DNA of 64,000 nucleotides from Neobacillus massiliamazoniensis (GTDB lineage Bacteria; Bacillota; Bacilli; Bacillales; Cytobacillaceae): assembly GCF_001048695.1 (NCBI RefSeq), contig NZ_CVRB01000003.1, forward strand, positions 1-64,000, in the 5' to 3' direction. Each line of letters starts with the position of its first letter. Positions within the stretch are counted from its first letter, which is position 1. Under the pieces are notes generated by a model. The model was not told the origin of the DNA and did not search any database. It saw only the letters and a program-made list of their open reading frames with translations. Positions 1 through 12,008 of the stretch are shown here, in pieces. Both the position numbers and the translations under genes were made by a program.

Positions 1-2695
<2,695 letters not shown>

Positions 2696-2770
2696 TCATT
2701 AAGGCTTACTCGTTCTAACTTATTTCTTCTATATTATCTAGTTTTGAGGGAATGATCCCTTAAGTACATA

Positions 2771-2888
<118 letters not shown>

Positions 2889-2897
2889 ACTTATTAT

Positions 2898-2972
2898 GCG
2901 GAAGTAGTTCAGTGGTAGAACACCACCTTGCCAAGGTGGGGGTCGCGGGTTCGAATCCCGTCTTCCGCTCCA
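2898..2972 (+). tRNA. tRNA-Gly (GCC)
   Basis: Full cloverleaf: acceptor GCGGAAG pairs with CTTCCGC, the anticodon loop TTGCCAA gives anticodon GCC, the T-arm is GGTTCGAATCC, and CCA is encoded. First tRNA after 5S. Confidence 0.96.
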
Positions 2973-2978
2973 ATTCTT

Positions 2979-3064
2979 GCCGGGGTGGCGGAACTGGCAG
3001 ACGCACAGGACTTAAAATCCTGCGGTAGGTGACTACCGTACCGGTTCGATTCCGGTCCTCGGCA
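2979..3064 (+). tRNA. tRNA-Leu (TAA)
   Basis: Class II tRNA with a long variable arm. Acceptor GCCGGGG pairs with CCTCGGC with one G-U pair, and the anticodon loop CTTAAAA gives TAA. CCA is not encoded. Confidence 0.95.
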
Positions 3065-3079
3065 TTCTTAATATTTTTT

Positions 3080-3155
3080 GGGGCCTTAGCTCAGCTGGGA
3101 GAGCGCCTGCTTTGCACGCAGGAGGTCAGCGGTTCGATCCCGCTAGGCTCCACCA
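3080..3155 (+). tRNA. tRNA-Ala (TGC)
   Basis: 76-nt cloverleaf: acceptor GGGGCCT pairs with AGGCTCC allowing one G-U, the anticodon loop TTTGCAC gives TGC, and CCA is encoded. Confidence 0.96.
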
Positions 3156-3173
3156 TAATTCAATTTTATATTT

Positions 3174-3250
3174 GGCGGTGTAGCTCAGCTGGCTAGAGCG
3201 TACGGTTCATACCCGTAAGGTCGGGGGTTCGATCCCCTCCGCCGCTACCA
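3174..3250 (+). tRNA. tRNA-Met (CAT), elongator type
   Basis: Acceptor GGCGGTG, D-arm GCTCAGCTGGCTAGAGC, anticodon loop TTCATAC (CAT), CCA encoded. The paired first acceptor base and the body match Bacillus elongator tRNA-Met rather than the initiator, or the Ile tRNA that reads AUA. Confidence 0.93.
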
Positions 3251-3268
3251 AATGTTTATCTAAATAAT

Positions 3269-3361
3269 GGAGGAATACCCAAGTCCGGCTGAAGGGATCG
3301 GTCTTGAAAACCGACAGGCGGGTTAAACCGCGCGGGGGTTCGAATCCCTCTTCCTCCGCCA
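3269..3361 (+). tRNA. tRNA-Ser (TGA)
   Basis: 93-nt class II tRNA with a long variable arm. Acceptor GGAGGAA pairs with TTCCTCC, the anticodon loop CTTGAAA gives TGA, and the sequence ends GCCA. Confidence 0.96.
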
Positions 3362-3380
3362 TATTTTTTTTGCCCTTTTT

Positions 3381-3465
3381 GGAGGGGTAGCGAAGTGGCT
3401 AAACGCGGCGGACTGTAAATCCGCTCCCTCAGGGTTCGGCGGTTCGAATCCGTCCCCCTCCACCA
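3381..3465 (+). tRNA. tRNA-Tyr (GTA)
   Basis: 85-nt class II tRNA. Acceptor GGAGGGG pairs with CCCCTCC, the anticodon loop CTGTAAA gives GTA, the variable arm is long, and CCA is encoded. Confidence 0.96.
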
Positions 3466-3469
3466 CTAT

Positions 3470-3540
3470 AGGGGTATAGTTTAAAGGTAGAACGAAGGTC
3501 TCCAAAACCTTTGGTGTGGGTTCAATTCCTACTACCCCTG
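3470..3540 (+). tRNA. tRNA-Trp (CCA)
   Basis: 71-nt cloverleaf beginning AGGGGTATAGTTTAAAGG, anticodon loop CTCCAAA (CCA), T-arm GGGTTCAATTCC, acceptor 3' strand TACCCCT plus discriminator G. The terminal CCA is not encoded. Confidence 0.95.
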
Positions 3541-3570
3541 TTTTAAATATGTCTTAGTTTATTCAATTTT

Positions 3571-3652
3571 GCCGGTGTGGCGGAATTGGCAGACGCGCAC
3601 GACTCAAAATCGTGTTCCGTGAGGAGTGTCGGTTCGACCCCGACCACCGGTA
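3571..3652 (+). tRNA. tRNA-Leu (CAA), attachment-site tRNA
   Basis: Class II tRNA: acceptor GCCGGTG pairs with CACCGGT, the anticodon loop CTCAAAA gives CAA, and CCA is not encoded. It is the last tRNA of the operon. Its 3' two-thirds is duplicated at 5382-5438, so an element integrated here and regenerated the tRNA. In this copy the T-arm reads GGTTCGACCCC, against AATTCGACCCC in the distal copy. This is therefore the functional copy. Confidence 0.95.
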
Positions 3653-3653
3653 T
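3597..3653 (+). repeat. Attachment-site direct repeat, left (within tRNA-Leu)
   Basis: 57-bp segment of tRNA-Leu(CAA), from the anticodon stem to the acceptor end. It recurs in direct orientation at 5382-5438 with two mismatches (GG to AA in the T-stem). This is the expected footprint of a tyrosine recombinase that integrates at a tRNA 3' end. Confidence 0.88.
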
Positions 3654-3810
3654 CAAAAAGTTACGAAAGAAAAACGAGAATGCTCGTCATATCAACGTTT
3701 TTAGCGTTCCTGCTACGGTGGGGGCGCTTTTTTCTTTGCCCTAAAAACTGTCTACGAATAAGTTCAAATCTGACGCACCTGTTAAAACGCAGTGGAGGTC
3801 GAATGAATCG

Positions 3811-4359
3811 ATGAGCAGGAGAAAAAACGTGTTAGATCAACGAGAATTACGGATTATGGAGATGAAGGTGAAGACATACGTAGAGTCGTGTGCATCAGCG
3901 TTGGATTTATTTATAAAGGACTGTGAGGTACGTAATTTACGTCCGCACACCATTCGTAACTATCAGATTGAAATCTATGCGTGTTTGAACCAACAAAGGG
4001 AACAGGGGGATTTGAATCGTTGTCTCCAGTTGAGATAACACAGGTGCATATTAGAGAGAAATGTGATTGCTTATATACGTCAACAAAAGGGTTTACGGAT
4101 TGTAACAATTAAAACACGCTTGCGAGCGTTCTTTAACTATCTGTATAAGACGAAGCATATTCCACATAATCCGATTGACAGCATAAGGTTGCTGAAAGAC
4201 AGAAAGACCGTCATAGCGACTTTTTCAGCAGAACAGCTGAATAAACTGATTAAGCACCCAGACCTTAGGACGTTCACAGGAGTACGTGATTACACGAAAC
4301 TATTTCTTATAACACCCCTTCTCAAAAGTCACCCCTATGTTTATACACTTAATGCCTAG
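3811..4359 (+). pseudogene. Tyrosine recombinase/integrase, frameshifted and truncated
   Basis: The remains resemble the N-terminal core-binding (SAM-like) half of a XerC/phage-type tyrosine recombinase. The pieces are broken by at least two frameshifts. Frame one runs to 4038 and includes LRPHTIRNYQIEIY. A short middle piece near 4017-4058 reads SPVEITQVHIRE in another frame. From 4063 a third piece reads TRLRAFFNYLYKTKHIPHNP and continues to VRDYTKLFLIT. Translation then leaves the family, and the catalytic domain with its Arg-His-Arg-Tyr residues is absent. It lies just inside the left attachment repeat, the usual place for the integrase of a tRNA-targeting element. It cannot be active. 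Confidence 0.8.
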
Positions 4360-5381
4360 TGGCTTACGGAAATGGATATGAAAACATGGAATCCCAACTG
4401 TTAATTAAAAAAGTATATTTAAAATATCAATATATACAAGCAATATAGCCCTCGCTGAATAATATTTATCAAGTCCATATCACAATTATGGATAAAAAAA
4501 TATTAATAGGAGTGAACAATATGTCATGGCATGATCATTGTAATCGAGATAGTTTTCGTTGGGCTGCTTCAGTATGTGATTCCGTACCAGCAGGAGGAGT
4601 TAGCCTACGATCGCAGTCAGCGGATAATCCAATAAAGCGTCCAAGACGGGAAATGACGGGTCTAGTACAACCGCTGGAAAGGCAAATGGAGATGGAACGA
4701 ATACGCAAGGAAATTTTTAGTACGTCCAAGAGAAGAAGAAGAGGCTTTATGTAGAGAAGTAGAACGACAAGGAGTACCATCTAGAGAGTTAGAAGAAATC
4801 CGACGAGCAATGCGTGGTCCTGCCCGCTAAGAAGGAAACGAACCAAACCTTGGAGAAAAGCTACGGGAAAGACAAGAAGGCGAACGGAGATAGTGAGTTC
4901 AAAGACATGCTGATTATCGAAGATACTGTGACACCGGAGGTCGCTGTGAAAGTACCGAAAGCACATATCGAGATAGCCGTTATAGCATTATTACAAGCGG
5001 ACTATAAAAGGGCTCGTTTCTTTTGTCAGTTAATGGATCAACGTAGGAGGTAGACACCCTATCACAAGAGGAAGGGGGGCGTTCATATAGCATTATGCCA
5101 GGTGTTGAAGAACATGGGCGAAAAATCACGAAACCTTGACAAGGCGATCGTAGTACCGCCCCCTCCGTCTCAATGAAATCTGTTCGTATATATAACCAAT
5201 TACGTTTAAAAATTTTGCTGTAAAATCGTAAACTCGGGGTCTATTCATCAATGTCCATAGGTGATAAATGTATGCCAACAGGTGATCGTGCGAATGGACT
5301 TTTTCGATTTCGGCAGTGGAATGTAAGAAAACGTTGAATGGACTGCATATCTCGTAATTTATTTCGTAAATTAAACTTTTA
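4360..5381 (+). other. Decayed interior of the integrated element
   Basis: Short broken reading frames only. An ORF with a fair ribosome binding site starts at 4521 (MSWHDHCNRDSFRWAASV) and ends at 4754. Shifting to the next frame near 4700 gives a more natural-looking continuation with the sequence ALCREVERQGVPSRELEEIR, ending near 4830. Another frame, 4814-5053, has no recognisable domain. I recognise none of these. The pattern fits an eroded small mobile element whose cargo is no longer readable. Confidence 0.4.
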
Positions 5382-5438
5382 GCACGACTCAAAATCGTGT
5401 TCCGTGAGGAGTGTCAATTCGACCCCGACCACCGGTAT
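5382..5438 (+). repeat. Attachment-site direct repeat, right (tRNA-Leu remnant)
   Basis: 55 of 57 bases match 3597-3653. It holds the tRNA-Leu 3' portion without its 5' third, so it is not a tRNA gene. It marks the right end of the integrated element. The tRNA operon's own terminator follows at once, as expected if this junction was originally the tRNA 3' end. Confidence 0.88.
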
Positions 5439-5473
5439 TTTTAGAAAAATAACGATAATTTTAAAAAAGTATA

Positions 5474-5520
5474 AATGCTAACAAACGTTGATCTATCAAC
5501 ATTTGTTAGCATTTTTCTTT
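5474..5520 (+). terminator. Rho-independent terminator of the rRNA/tRNA operon
   Basis: Near-perfect stem from AATGCTAACAAACGTTGAT (5474-5492) and its complement at 5495-5513, followed by TTTTTCTTTTTT. It now lies beyond the integrated element but is probably the original terminator of the rRNA/tRNA operon. Confidence 0.85.
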
Positions 5521-5754
5521 TTTCGAGAACACGATAAAAAACGATAAGAATTGATTTTATTTTACACAGATTTTACACAAGAGAAAATTGTCAGATGGTA
5601 TGTTCCTTACTTTAATATCGATTTATTTGAATCAAAATAGAATGATCTCCCATATATTAAGGAAGTTCCATTTACTTACTTTGTTAGAATCCTCTCCAGT
5701 TGATTAAGGAATGAATTTTCTATTATATTAAATATCCTGTAACAATTTACGACT

Positions 5755-5791
5755 AAAAAACGCATATCTGAAATGATATCCAGATATGCGT
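5755..5791 (-). terminator. Hairpin terminator reading leftward
   Basis: Perfect 11-bp stem (ACGCATATCTG at 5760-5770 against CAGATATGCGT at 5781-5791). On the minus strand it is followed by a run of six T, so it would stop leftward transcription. The nearest leftward gene is the LysR regulator about 600 bp away. Confidence 0.5.
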
Positions 5792-5900
5792 AATTAATCA
5801 GTTCGTTAATATCTATCCGTAACTATTATGAAAACAATGATATCCAGACGATATTAGTTAAGCATTTTTTCAAATATATTCGTGGTGAAAAGTATCACGA

Positions 5901-6190
5901 TTTAGAAAGCCTTTTGATATACCTGAAGAAATGAGTATCGCCAATATTAAAGAAGTCATCGGCCGCCAATATGCACAAGCTGCAATAAATGCGGTGAAGG
6001 GGTTTTGACGGAGTTGAAGTGCACGGTGCCCACGGATTTAATTGATTAATTTAATTCAGATATTTCCAATCACCGGACAGATAGATATGGAGGAGATCTT
6101 GCAGGCAGACTAACATTTATGAAAGAAGTCTTAAAAGTAGTTATTGATGCAGTGGGAGCTAATCGTACACTTTTCACTAACTGGGTGCGA
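5901..6190 (+). pseudogene. Old yellow enzyme (NADH:flavin oxidoreductase) remnant
   Basis: Conceptual translation across several frameshifts recovers the middle of an OYE-family flavin oxidoreductase. The first piece reads PFDIPEEMSIANIKEVIGRQ. Next comes GFDGVEVHGAHGF with the family's substrate-binding His, and then fragments matching N-RTDRYGG and FMKEVLKVVIDAVGANRTLF. There is no start, no N-terminal barrel half and no intact frame, so it is dead. It points to a former oxidoreductase next to the present LysR/SDR/P450 genes. The remaining bases of 5521-6282 show nothing else I can name. Confidence 0.7.
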
Positions 6191-6282
6191 TTCTTGAATA
6201 AAGAAGGATCGTTTTTTATTATTCAAGTAACGGGGCACGTTTAAGGACAATCCTTCGTAAAGTTATAGAAAAAGCCCATCTT

Positions 6283-6372
6283 TAAATTATTATCCCCTCC
6301 AAGTATAGTCTAACACGCACTTATGAAAAGTGGGATTTTTACACTATCTACTTAGGGGGGATAATTTCATGA
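6283..6372. repeat. Imperfect 90-bp palindrome (MITE-like)
   Basis: The left arm contains TTATCCCCTCCAAGTATAGT and the right arm ATCTACTTAGGGGGGATAAT. The complementarity continues inward to CACTT and AAGTG around 6320-6336. It sits just past the LysR stop codon. It could be a miniature inverted-repeat element or a long-stem terminator for the minus-strand gene. No target duplication is obvious. Confidence 0.45.
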
Positions 6373-6387
6373 ATACCAGCTTCTCTA

Positions 6388-7284
6388 TTAATTCCTTTTT
6401 AAATCGGATAAAAGGTAACTCGTAAATTGTTCTATAATATTAGATACCTCCTCATTTTTTCTGGTTAATCTCCAGAGGTAATTTGAAAGAGTAGTGTGTT
6501 CATTGATTGAAATCGTTATTACTTTATTTCTTATATGAGAAGGCAATGAGTGAACAATATAATTTGTTGCAATGGTTATTGCATTCCCATGAACAACCAT
6601 TTGTAATAACGCATCCAGATTATTAGATATTAAAGCAATTCTATTCGGTAGGTCATCCAAAAATAGTTTTTCAGCAATTATTTTTACATAAGGGTCATTG
6701 TATAAAACAATCGTTTCATTTTTTAGGTCATCACCCGAAATACTATTGTTAAACCGTAATGCAGAGCTTTTGGGTACCACCAGCACTGCTTCATCTCGCA
6801 TTACTGGATCCCAACTTAAAGTCTTATCATGATTATCCGTACCAAATGATACAAATCCCATATCGGCATGTCCATTCTTAACTTGATCTAGAACTACAGT
6901 AGTATCTCCTTCCACCATTTGAACATTTATATAGGGATATATCTTTCGGAAATCCAAAGTAGTGTTTACTACTTGTCGAACCATACCTGGGATTGTGGCA
7001 ATGATTATATTGCCATGTTTTATATTTTTCGATAAAGAAATATCATATTTCATTTTATCGACAGTTTTTAGAATGGTAATAGCATGTTGAATGACTTTTT
7101 TTCCTTCCGTTGTTGGAACGACACCTTTCCTTGAACGAGAAAAAAGTGATACCTCCAATTCGGTCTCTAACTGACTGATCGATATACTTATGGTAGGAAC
7201 TGTCATTCCGTTCTTTTTTGCTGCTTCTGTAAAAGAGCCTAGCTCTCCTACATCGACGAGGTATTGAAGTTGTATTATATTCAT
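6388..7284 (-). CDS. LysR-family transcriptional regulator
   Basis: 298 residues, the usual LysR length. Residues 1-60 form the winged helix-turn-helix (LQYLVDVGELGSFTEAAKK, then a recognition helix around TVPTISISISQLETELEVSLF and the typical R-G-V-PT-EG stretch). Residues about 90-295 form the periplasmic-binding-like effector domain. The start is the ATG preceded by AAGGTGAAGGAA. Effector and targets are not evident from sequence. It is transcribed away from the short-chain dehydrogenase and P450 across a 430-bp gap, a common layout for a LysR protein and a divergent target. That regulatory link is inference. Confidence 0.9.
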   Translation of the reverse strand: MNIIQLQYLVDVGELGSFTEAAKKNGMTVPTISISISQLETELEVSLFSRSRKGVVPTTEGKKVIQHAITILKTVDKMKYDISLSKNIKHGNIIIATIPGMVRQVVNTTLDFRKIYPYINVQMVEGDTTVVLDQVKNGHADMGFVSFGTDNHDKTLSWDPVMRDEAVLVVPKSSALRFNNSISGDDLKNETIVLYNDPYVKIIAEKLFLDDLPNRIALISNNLDALLQMVVHGNAITIATNYIVHSLPSHIRNKVITISINEHTTLSNYLWRLTRKNEEVSNIIEQFTSYLLSDLKRN

Positions 7285-7714
7285 TTTCCTTCACCTTGAA
7301 TAATATTTAAATCTGATTAGTTTTTCTTAAATTTATTTTAACAAAAATTTATGTTAGGATACATATGTACCTCGATTAAAAGAAGGACTAATTATCTGAT
7401 AAATAAAGACTTTAATAAAAGTAATATTAAGCGATTAAGTATTTAACTATTAAGGTAAATACTTAGTCGCTTTTTACGTTTTAGAAAGAGAAAAGCCATG
7501 AATTTAAAAGCCAAATACACATTCATTTATAGTTAAATAAAATTTAATGGTATTTAAATTTAATTAAATTTATTTTATGTAATATCTTTGTTACGATATA
7601 TATTACCTCATTTAATATTCTAAATAAATAGATTTTAGATTCTAAAGTGGCTGTTTTAAAAGTAAAAAGACTTATGTAATCAAAGATAATTAATCTTGAA
7701 AAGGAGAGGACATT
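7285..7714. other. 430-bp AT-rich divergent intergenic region
   Basis: It separates the minus-strand LysR gene from the plus-strand dehydrogenase, so it should hold both promoters. The only clear structure is the hairpin at 7431-7476. I could not identify a LysR T-N11-A operator with confidence. Confidence 0.5.
7431..7476 (+). terminator. Hairpin with T-rich tail in divergent region
   Basis: Stem of about 14 bp (AGCGATTAAGTATTTA against TAAATACTTAGTCGCT) followed by TTTTTACG. There is no gene directly upstream on the plus strand, so it may end a short leader or a lost gene, or attenuate the dehydrogenase transcript. Confidence 0.5.
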
Positions 7715-8461
7715 ATGTTATCAAGAGTAGCTGTTATCACAGGTGGAGCAAGTGGAATAGGAAGAGAAACAGCTTTAAAGTTTGCTAAAAAAGGTGATCG
7801 AGTCGTAGTTGCTGACTTTAATGAAGTAATTGGAAAACAAACAGTTGATTTAATTAAATCGAATGGTGGAGAAGCCATTTTTGTAAAAACAGATGTTTCA
7901 AATTATGAGGATGTAGAAGCTTTAGTTGATAAGGCTGTTGAAACGTATGGCAGAATCGATGTTATGTTTAATAACGCCGGGATTGGCCGCATTACCCCAG
8001 TACTAGATCAAAATTTGGAAGATTATCATAGTGTGATCAATGTCAATCAACATGGTGTAGCTTATGGAATTATAGCTGCGGGAAAGAAAATGCGGGAATT
8101 AAATATTAATGGAGTAATAATTAATACAGCATCTGTATTCGGGTTCTTAGCATCTCCTGGTACATTTGCCTATCATGCCACTAAGGGAGCTGTAATCATG
8201 ATGACCAAGTCTGCAGCCCTTGAACTTGCAGAATATGGAATCCGAGTGGTAGCGATCGCTCCAGGTGTTGTCGATACGCCTATCATTCAAGGGTATAAAG
8301 ATAGTGGAGTAATAGACTCTATGAAGGCTAAGGTTATGGGGAATAAATTGACTCAGCCCGAACAGATTGCGAATACAGTTTATCTTATTTCATTAGAAGA
8401 AGCAAGCGCGGTTAATGGCAGTGTTATCATGGCAGATGAAGGATATGCTTCTTTTAAATAG
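7715..8461 (+). CDS. SDR-family oxidoreductase (classical short-chain dehydrogenase)
   Basis: 248 residues with all hallmarks of a classical short-chain dehydrogenase/reductase. The Rossmann nucleotide motif TGGASGIG is at residues 9-16, NNAG at 86-89, and the catalytic Ser140, Tyr153 and Lys157 lie in YHATK. Asp34 at the end of the second beta strand (VVADF) suggests NAD rather than NADP, by family rule. A strong site (AAAGGAGAGGAC) precedes the ATG. The substrate cannot be told. It lies 294 bp upstream of the P450 fusion in the same direction and might act on its alcohol product, but a shared transcript is not proven. The last residues (ADEGYASFK) are typical of the family's C-terminus. Confidence 0.9.
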   Translation: MLSRVAVITGGASGIGRETALKFAKKGDRVVVADFNEVIGKQTVDLIKSNGGEAIFVKTDVSNYEDVEALVDKAVETYGRIDVMFNNAGIGRITPVLDQNLEDYHSVINVNQHGVAYGIIAAGKKMRELNINGVIINTASVFGFLASPGTFAYHATKGAVIMMTKSAALELAEYGIRVVAIAPGVVDTPIIQGYKDSGVIDSMKAKVMGNKLTQPEQIANTVYLISLEEASAVNGSVIMADEGYASFK

Positions 8462-8566
8462 AATGGTAAATATATCAGTAATACTAACCTATGAAACGAT
8501 TGGATGAATTTAGATTTATTCTTCTTTTTTATGAGCATGAAAAAAAGGCAAATTCCTAACAAAAAA

Positions 8567-8588
8567 ACGGAGTGATTACTCACTCTGT
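8567..8588 (+). terminator. Weak hairpin after the dehydrogenase
   Basis: ACGGAGTGA-TTAC-TCACTCTGT forms a 9-bp stem including one G-U pair. It is followed by only a modest T content (TAACATTT), so termination is uncertain. Confidence 0.3.
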
Positions 8589-8654
8589 TAACATTTCATA
8601 AAGTAAAGGTGAGAGCTATAAAAAAAGGAAACGTGAAATGATTCTCCATGAGGC

Positions 8655-8680
8655 AATTGTTCTTTTTAAATAGAACAATT
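8655..8680. promoter_or_regulatory. Inverted repeat upstream of the P450 gene (possible operator)
   Basis: Perfect 9-bp inverted repeat AATTGTTCT-N8-AGAACAATT, 75 bp before the P450 start. Fatty-acid-responsive repressors such as Bm3R1 control CYP102A1 in B. megaterium through a palindromic operator, and this could be an analogous site. No TetR repressor gene is in the window. Confidence 0.4.
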
Positions 8681-8755
8681 ATGGACAAACATTCTTAACA
8701 ATTTTAAAGAAAAAAGCAAAAATGTTAATCATCGATTGAGAAAGGATTGTTTTTA

Positions 8756-11700
8756 ATGAAAGATACAAGTATTATTCCTGAACCTAAAACATTTGGTCCA
8801 CTTGGTAATTTACCTCTTATAGATGTGGATAAACCCACTTTATCACTTATGAAATTAGCAGAGGAGTATGGCCCCATTTTTCAATTTAGTACTCCTAGGG
8901 ATCGCTCTATAATGGTTTCTGATCATAAATTAGTAGCGGAAGTTTGCAATCAGTCCCGTTTTGATAAAAGTATTGAAGGAGCTTTAGAAAAGGTCCGCGC
9001 CTTTTCTGGAGACGGATTATTTACAAGTTGGACACACGAGTCTAACTGGAAAAAAGCTCATAATATCCTTACTTCTTCTTTTAGTCAACGAGCTATGAAA
9101 GGTTACCATTCCATGATGGTAGATATTGCTGTTCAACTTGTTCAAAAATGGGCTCGTCTTAATCCTGGTGAGAGTGTTAACGTACCAGAAGACATGACTA
9201 GGCTGACTTTGGATACCATTGGTTTATGCGGCTTTAACTATCGTTTTAATAGTTACTATCGGGAAACACCTCATCCCTTTATAACTAGTATGGTTCGTGC
9301 ACTTGATGAATCCATGCATCAAACGTTGGATAAATCAGATGAAGCAATGATGAGAACCAAGCGTCAATTTCAACACGATATTCAAGTGATGTTTTCTCTA
9401 GTAGACAATATTATAAAAGAACGTAAAGAAAACGGGAATCAAGAAGAAAAGGATTTATTGTCTCTTATGCTAAATGGAAGTGATCCAGAAACAGGAGAGA
9501 AACTAAGTGATGAAAATATTCGTTTTCAAATCATTACGTTTTTAATAGCTGGACACGAAACGACAAGTGGCTTGTTGTCTTTCGCTATTTATTTTTTAAT
9601 GAAGAACCCTGATAAATTGAAAAAAGCGTATGAAGAAGTAGATCAAGTATTAAATGGAGAAATTCCAACCTATAAACAAGTTTTGCAGCTTAAATATATT
9701 CGAATGATTTTAAACGAATCATTGCGTTTATGGCCAACAGCTCCAGGTTTTAGCCTTTATGCAAAAGAAGCTACGGTAATTGGAGGGAAGTACCATATAA
9801 AAGAAGGAGAAAAGGTAAAAGTCCTTATCCCTCAGTTGCATCGTGACAAAGGAGCATGGGGAGATGACGTGGAAGACTTCCGCCCCGAAAGGTTTGAGGA
9901 TCCATATAAAGTTCCTCACGATGCTTATAAACCATTTGGGAACGGCCAACGAGCATGTATTGGAATGCAGTTTGCGCTTCATGAGGCTACTCTGGTACTG
10001 GGAATGCTTCTCCAACATTTTGAGTTCAATGATTATACGAATTATCAGCTGGACATCAAACAAACGCTAACGCTAAAACCAAGCGATTTTATGATACAGG
10101 TTAAGTCTCGAAATCGGACTGCTATTGGTTCCTCTATTTTGAGACCTAATGTAGAAGCAACAGGTGATCGCAAAGAAGAACAGGAAGGTCAAAATACTTC
10201 GATTATAGGAGTAAATAACCGTCCGCTGCTTGTTCTTTACGGCTCCGATACCGGTACGGCAGAAGGAGTTGCAAAAGAACTTGCGGACACAGCAAGTTTA
10301 CATGGCGTTCGAACGGAAGTAAAAGCCCTTAACGATCGGATTGGCAACTTACCAAAAGAAGGGGCAGTTATCGTTGTTACTTCTTCTTATAACGGAAAGC
10401 CGCCAAGCAATGCAGGTCAGTTCGTACAATGGCTGGAGGAAATAAAACGAGGTGAGCTTATAGGTGTTCATTATGCGGTGTTTGGCTGTGGAGACCATAA
10501 CTGGGCAAGTACATTTCAGTATGTACCTAGATTTATAGATGAGCAACTTGCTCAAAAAGGTGCAACTAGATTTTCAGAACGTGGGGAGGCCGATGCAAGT
10601 GGAGACTTTGAAGAGCAGTTCGACCAGTGGAAACACAGAATGTGGCTGGATGCTGCCAAAACTTTTGGATTAGAGCTTAACGAAAATGTGGAGAAGGTAA
10701 GAAACACCTTAAGTCTTCAGTTTGTCAAAGGTCTTGGAGGATTCCCTTTAGCTCAGAAATATGAAGCGGTTAATGCATCTGTTGTAGAAAGCCGTGAACT
10801 CCAATCAGCTGACAGTGATCGAAGTACTCGGCATATTGAGATAGCATTACCACAAGGAGCTAGTTATCAGGAAGGAGACCACCTTGGGGTGCTACCAAGT
10901 AACAGCCGGGAAAATGTCAACCGAATTTTAAAACGCTTTGGATTAAATGGGAATGATCAAGTCATACTGACTGCAAGCGGACGGAGCGAAGCTCACTTGC
11001 CTTTGGATCGTCCTGTTAGTTTATATGACCTTCTTAGCTATAGTGTTGAGGTGCAGGAAGCAGCAACTCGGGCACAATTACGGGAACTGGCATCGTTTAC
11101 GGTTTGCCCTCCACACAAAGTTGAATTGGAAGCTTTAATGGAAGAGGGAATATATGAAGAGCAAGTACTAAAGAAACGCATTTCAATGTTGGATTTTCTT
11201 GAAAAGTATGAAGCATGTGAAATACCGTTTGAACGGTTTTTAGAACTTTTACGCCCACTAAAACCTCGGTATTATTCCATTTCGAGTTCTCCTCGTGTGA
11301 ACCAGAATCGCTGTAGCATTACAGTCGGCGTGGTTCGGACCCCAGCTTGGAGCGGCCAAGGGGAATATCGCGGAGTGGCATCTAATTACTTGGCGGACCG
11401 CAATGTAGGGGAAGATGTTTTACTATTCGTTCGCACACCGGAATCTAGATTCCAGCTTCCTGAAAATTCTGAGACCCCGATCATTATGGTAGGACCTGGT
11501 ACAGGAGTCGCACCTTTCCGAGGTTTCCTGCAGGCGCGCTCTGCCATGAAGCATGAGGGAAAAACACTGGGTGAAGCCCATCTTTATTTTGGATGTAAAA
11601 ATGAAGCTGATTTTATCTACCGTGAAGAGCTGGAGCAGTATGAAAAAGAGGGAGTTGTCAATCTTCATACGGCCTTTTCTCGTATGAAAGATAAACCTAA

Positions 11701-11935
11701 AACCTATGTCCAACACTTGATGGCACAGAATGCTGAGGAGTTAATCCGCATTTTGGATCAAGGAGGACGGCTTTATATATGCGGCGATGGTAGCAAGATG
11801 GCACCGGAAGTGGAGTGGACTTTGCAAAAAGTTTATCAATCAGTTCACAGGGTTGGAGAACAGGAAGCCCAAAAATGGATGGAAAAGCTTCAGGCGGACG
11901 GAACCTATGCAAAAGACGTCTGGGCAGGCATTTAA
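8756..11935 (+). CDS. Bifunctional cytochrome P450/NADPH-P450 reductase, CYP102A family
   Basis: Self-sufficient fatty-acid monooxygenase of the P450 BM3 type, 1059 residues against about 1049 for BM3. Residues 1-460 are the heme domain, with I-helix AGHETTS, K-helix ESLRLWP and heme-ligand motif [10 protein letters not shown] (Cys401). From about residue 490 comes an FMN flavodoxin domain ([14 protein letters not shown]), then a ferredoxin-reductase-like FAD/NADPH half with [21 protein letters not shown] and the C-terminal DVWAG. All cofactor motifs are present, so it should be active. The family hydroxylates medium to long fatty acids near the chain end using NADPH and oxygen. I chose the ATG at 8756 (AAAGGA nine bases upstream) over an in-frame TTG nine bases earlier. 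Confidence 0.96.
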   Translation: MKDTSIIPEPKTFGPLGNLPLIDVDKPTLSLMKLAEEYGPIFQFSTPRDRSIMVSDHKLVAEVCNQSRFDKSIEGALEKVRAFSGDGLFTSWTHESNWKKAHNILTSSFSQRAMKGYHSMMVDIAVQLVQKWARLNPGESVNVPEDMTRLTLDTIGLCGFNYRFNSYYRETPHPFITSMVRALDESMHQTLDKSDEAMMRTKRQFQHDIQVMFSLVDNIIKERKENGNQEEKDLLSLMLNGSDPETGEKLSDENIRFQIITFLIAGHETTSGLLSFAIYFLMKNPDKLKKAYEEVDQVLNGEIPTYKQVLQLKYIRMILNESLRLWPTAPGFSLYAKEATVIGGKYHIKEGEKVKVLIPQLHRDKGAWGDDVEDFRPERFEDPYKVPHDAYKPFGNGQRACIGMQFALHEATLVLGMLLQHFEFNDYTNYQLDIKQTLTLKPSDFMIQVKSRNRTAIGSSILRPNVEATGDRKEEQEGQNTSIIGVNNRPLLVLYGSDTGTAEGVAKELADTASLHGVRTEVKALNDRIGNLPKEGAVIVVTSSYNGKPPSNAGQFVQWLEEIKRGELIGVHYAVFGCGDHNWASTFQYVPRFIDEQLAQKGATRFSERGEADASGDFEEQFDQWKHRMWLDAAKTFGLELNENVEKVRNTLSLQFVKGLGGFPLAQKYEAVNASVVESRELQSADSDRSTRHIEIALPQGASYQEGDHLGVLPSNSRENVNRILKRFGLNGNDQVILTASGRSEAHLPLDRPVSLYDLLSYSVEVQEAATRAQLRELASFTVCPPHKVELEALMEEGIYEEQVLKKRISMLDFLEKYEACEIPFERFLELLRPLKPRYYSISSSPRVNQNRCSITVGVVRTPAWSGQGEYRGVASNYLADRNVGEDVLLFVRTPESRFQLPENSETPIIMVGPGTGVAPFRGFLQARSAMKHEGKTLGEAHLYFGCKNEADFIYREELEQYEKEGVVNLHTAFSRMKDKPKTYVQHLMAQNAEELIRILDQGGRLYICGDGSKMAPEVEWTLQKVYQSVHRVGEQEAQKWMEKLQADGTYAKDVWAGI

Positions 11936-11976
11936 ACACTAAAAACTTAGCATGAACATCTATTTGAAAAGAATCA

Positions 11977-12008
11977 AGGATGAAATCACAATGGTTTCAT
12001 CCTTTTTA
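11977..12008 (+). terminator. Rho-independent terminator of the P450 gene
   Basis: Stem AGGATGAAA / TTTCATCCT with a short loop, then TTTTTATT, about 40 bp after the P450 stop. Confidence 0.85.

Noticed and set aside
3323..3505. 60-codon minus-strand ORF
   Set aside because: It lies across the tRNA-Ser, tRNA-Tyr and tRNA-Trp genes; tRNA-antisense frames such as this are a common false call.
5382..5438. A further tRNA-Leu gene
   Set aside because: Only the 3' part of the tRNA is present, without acceptor 5' strand or D-arm; it is the right attachment repeat.
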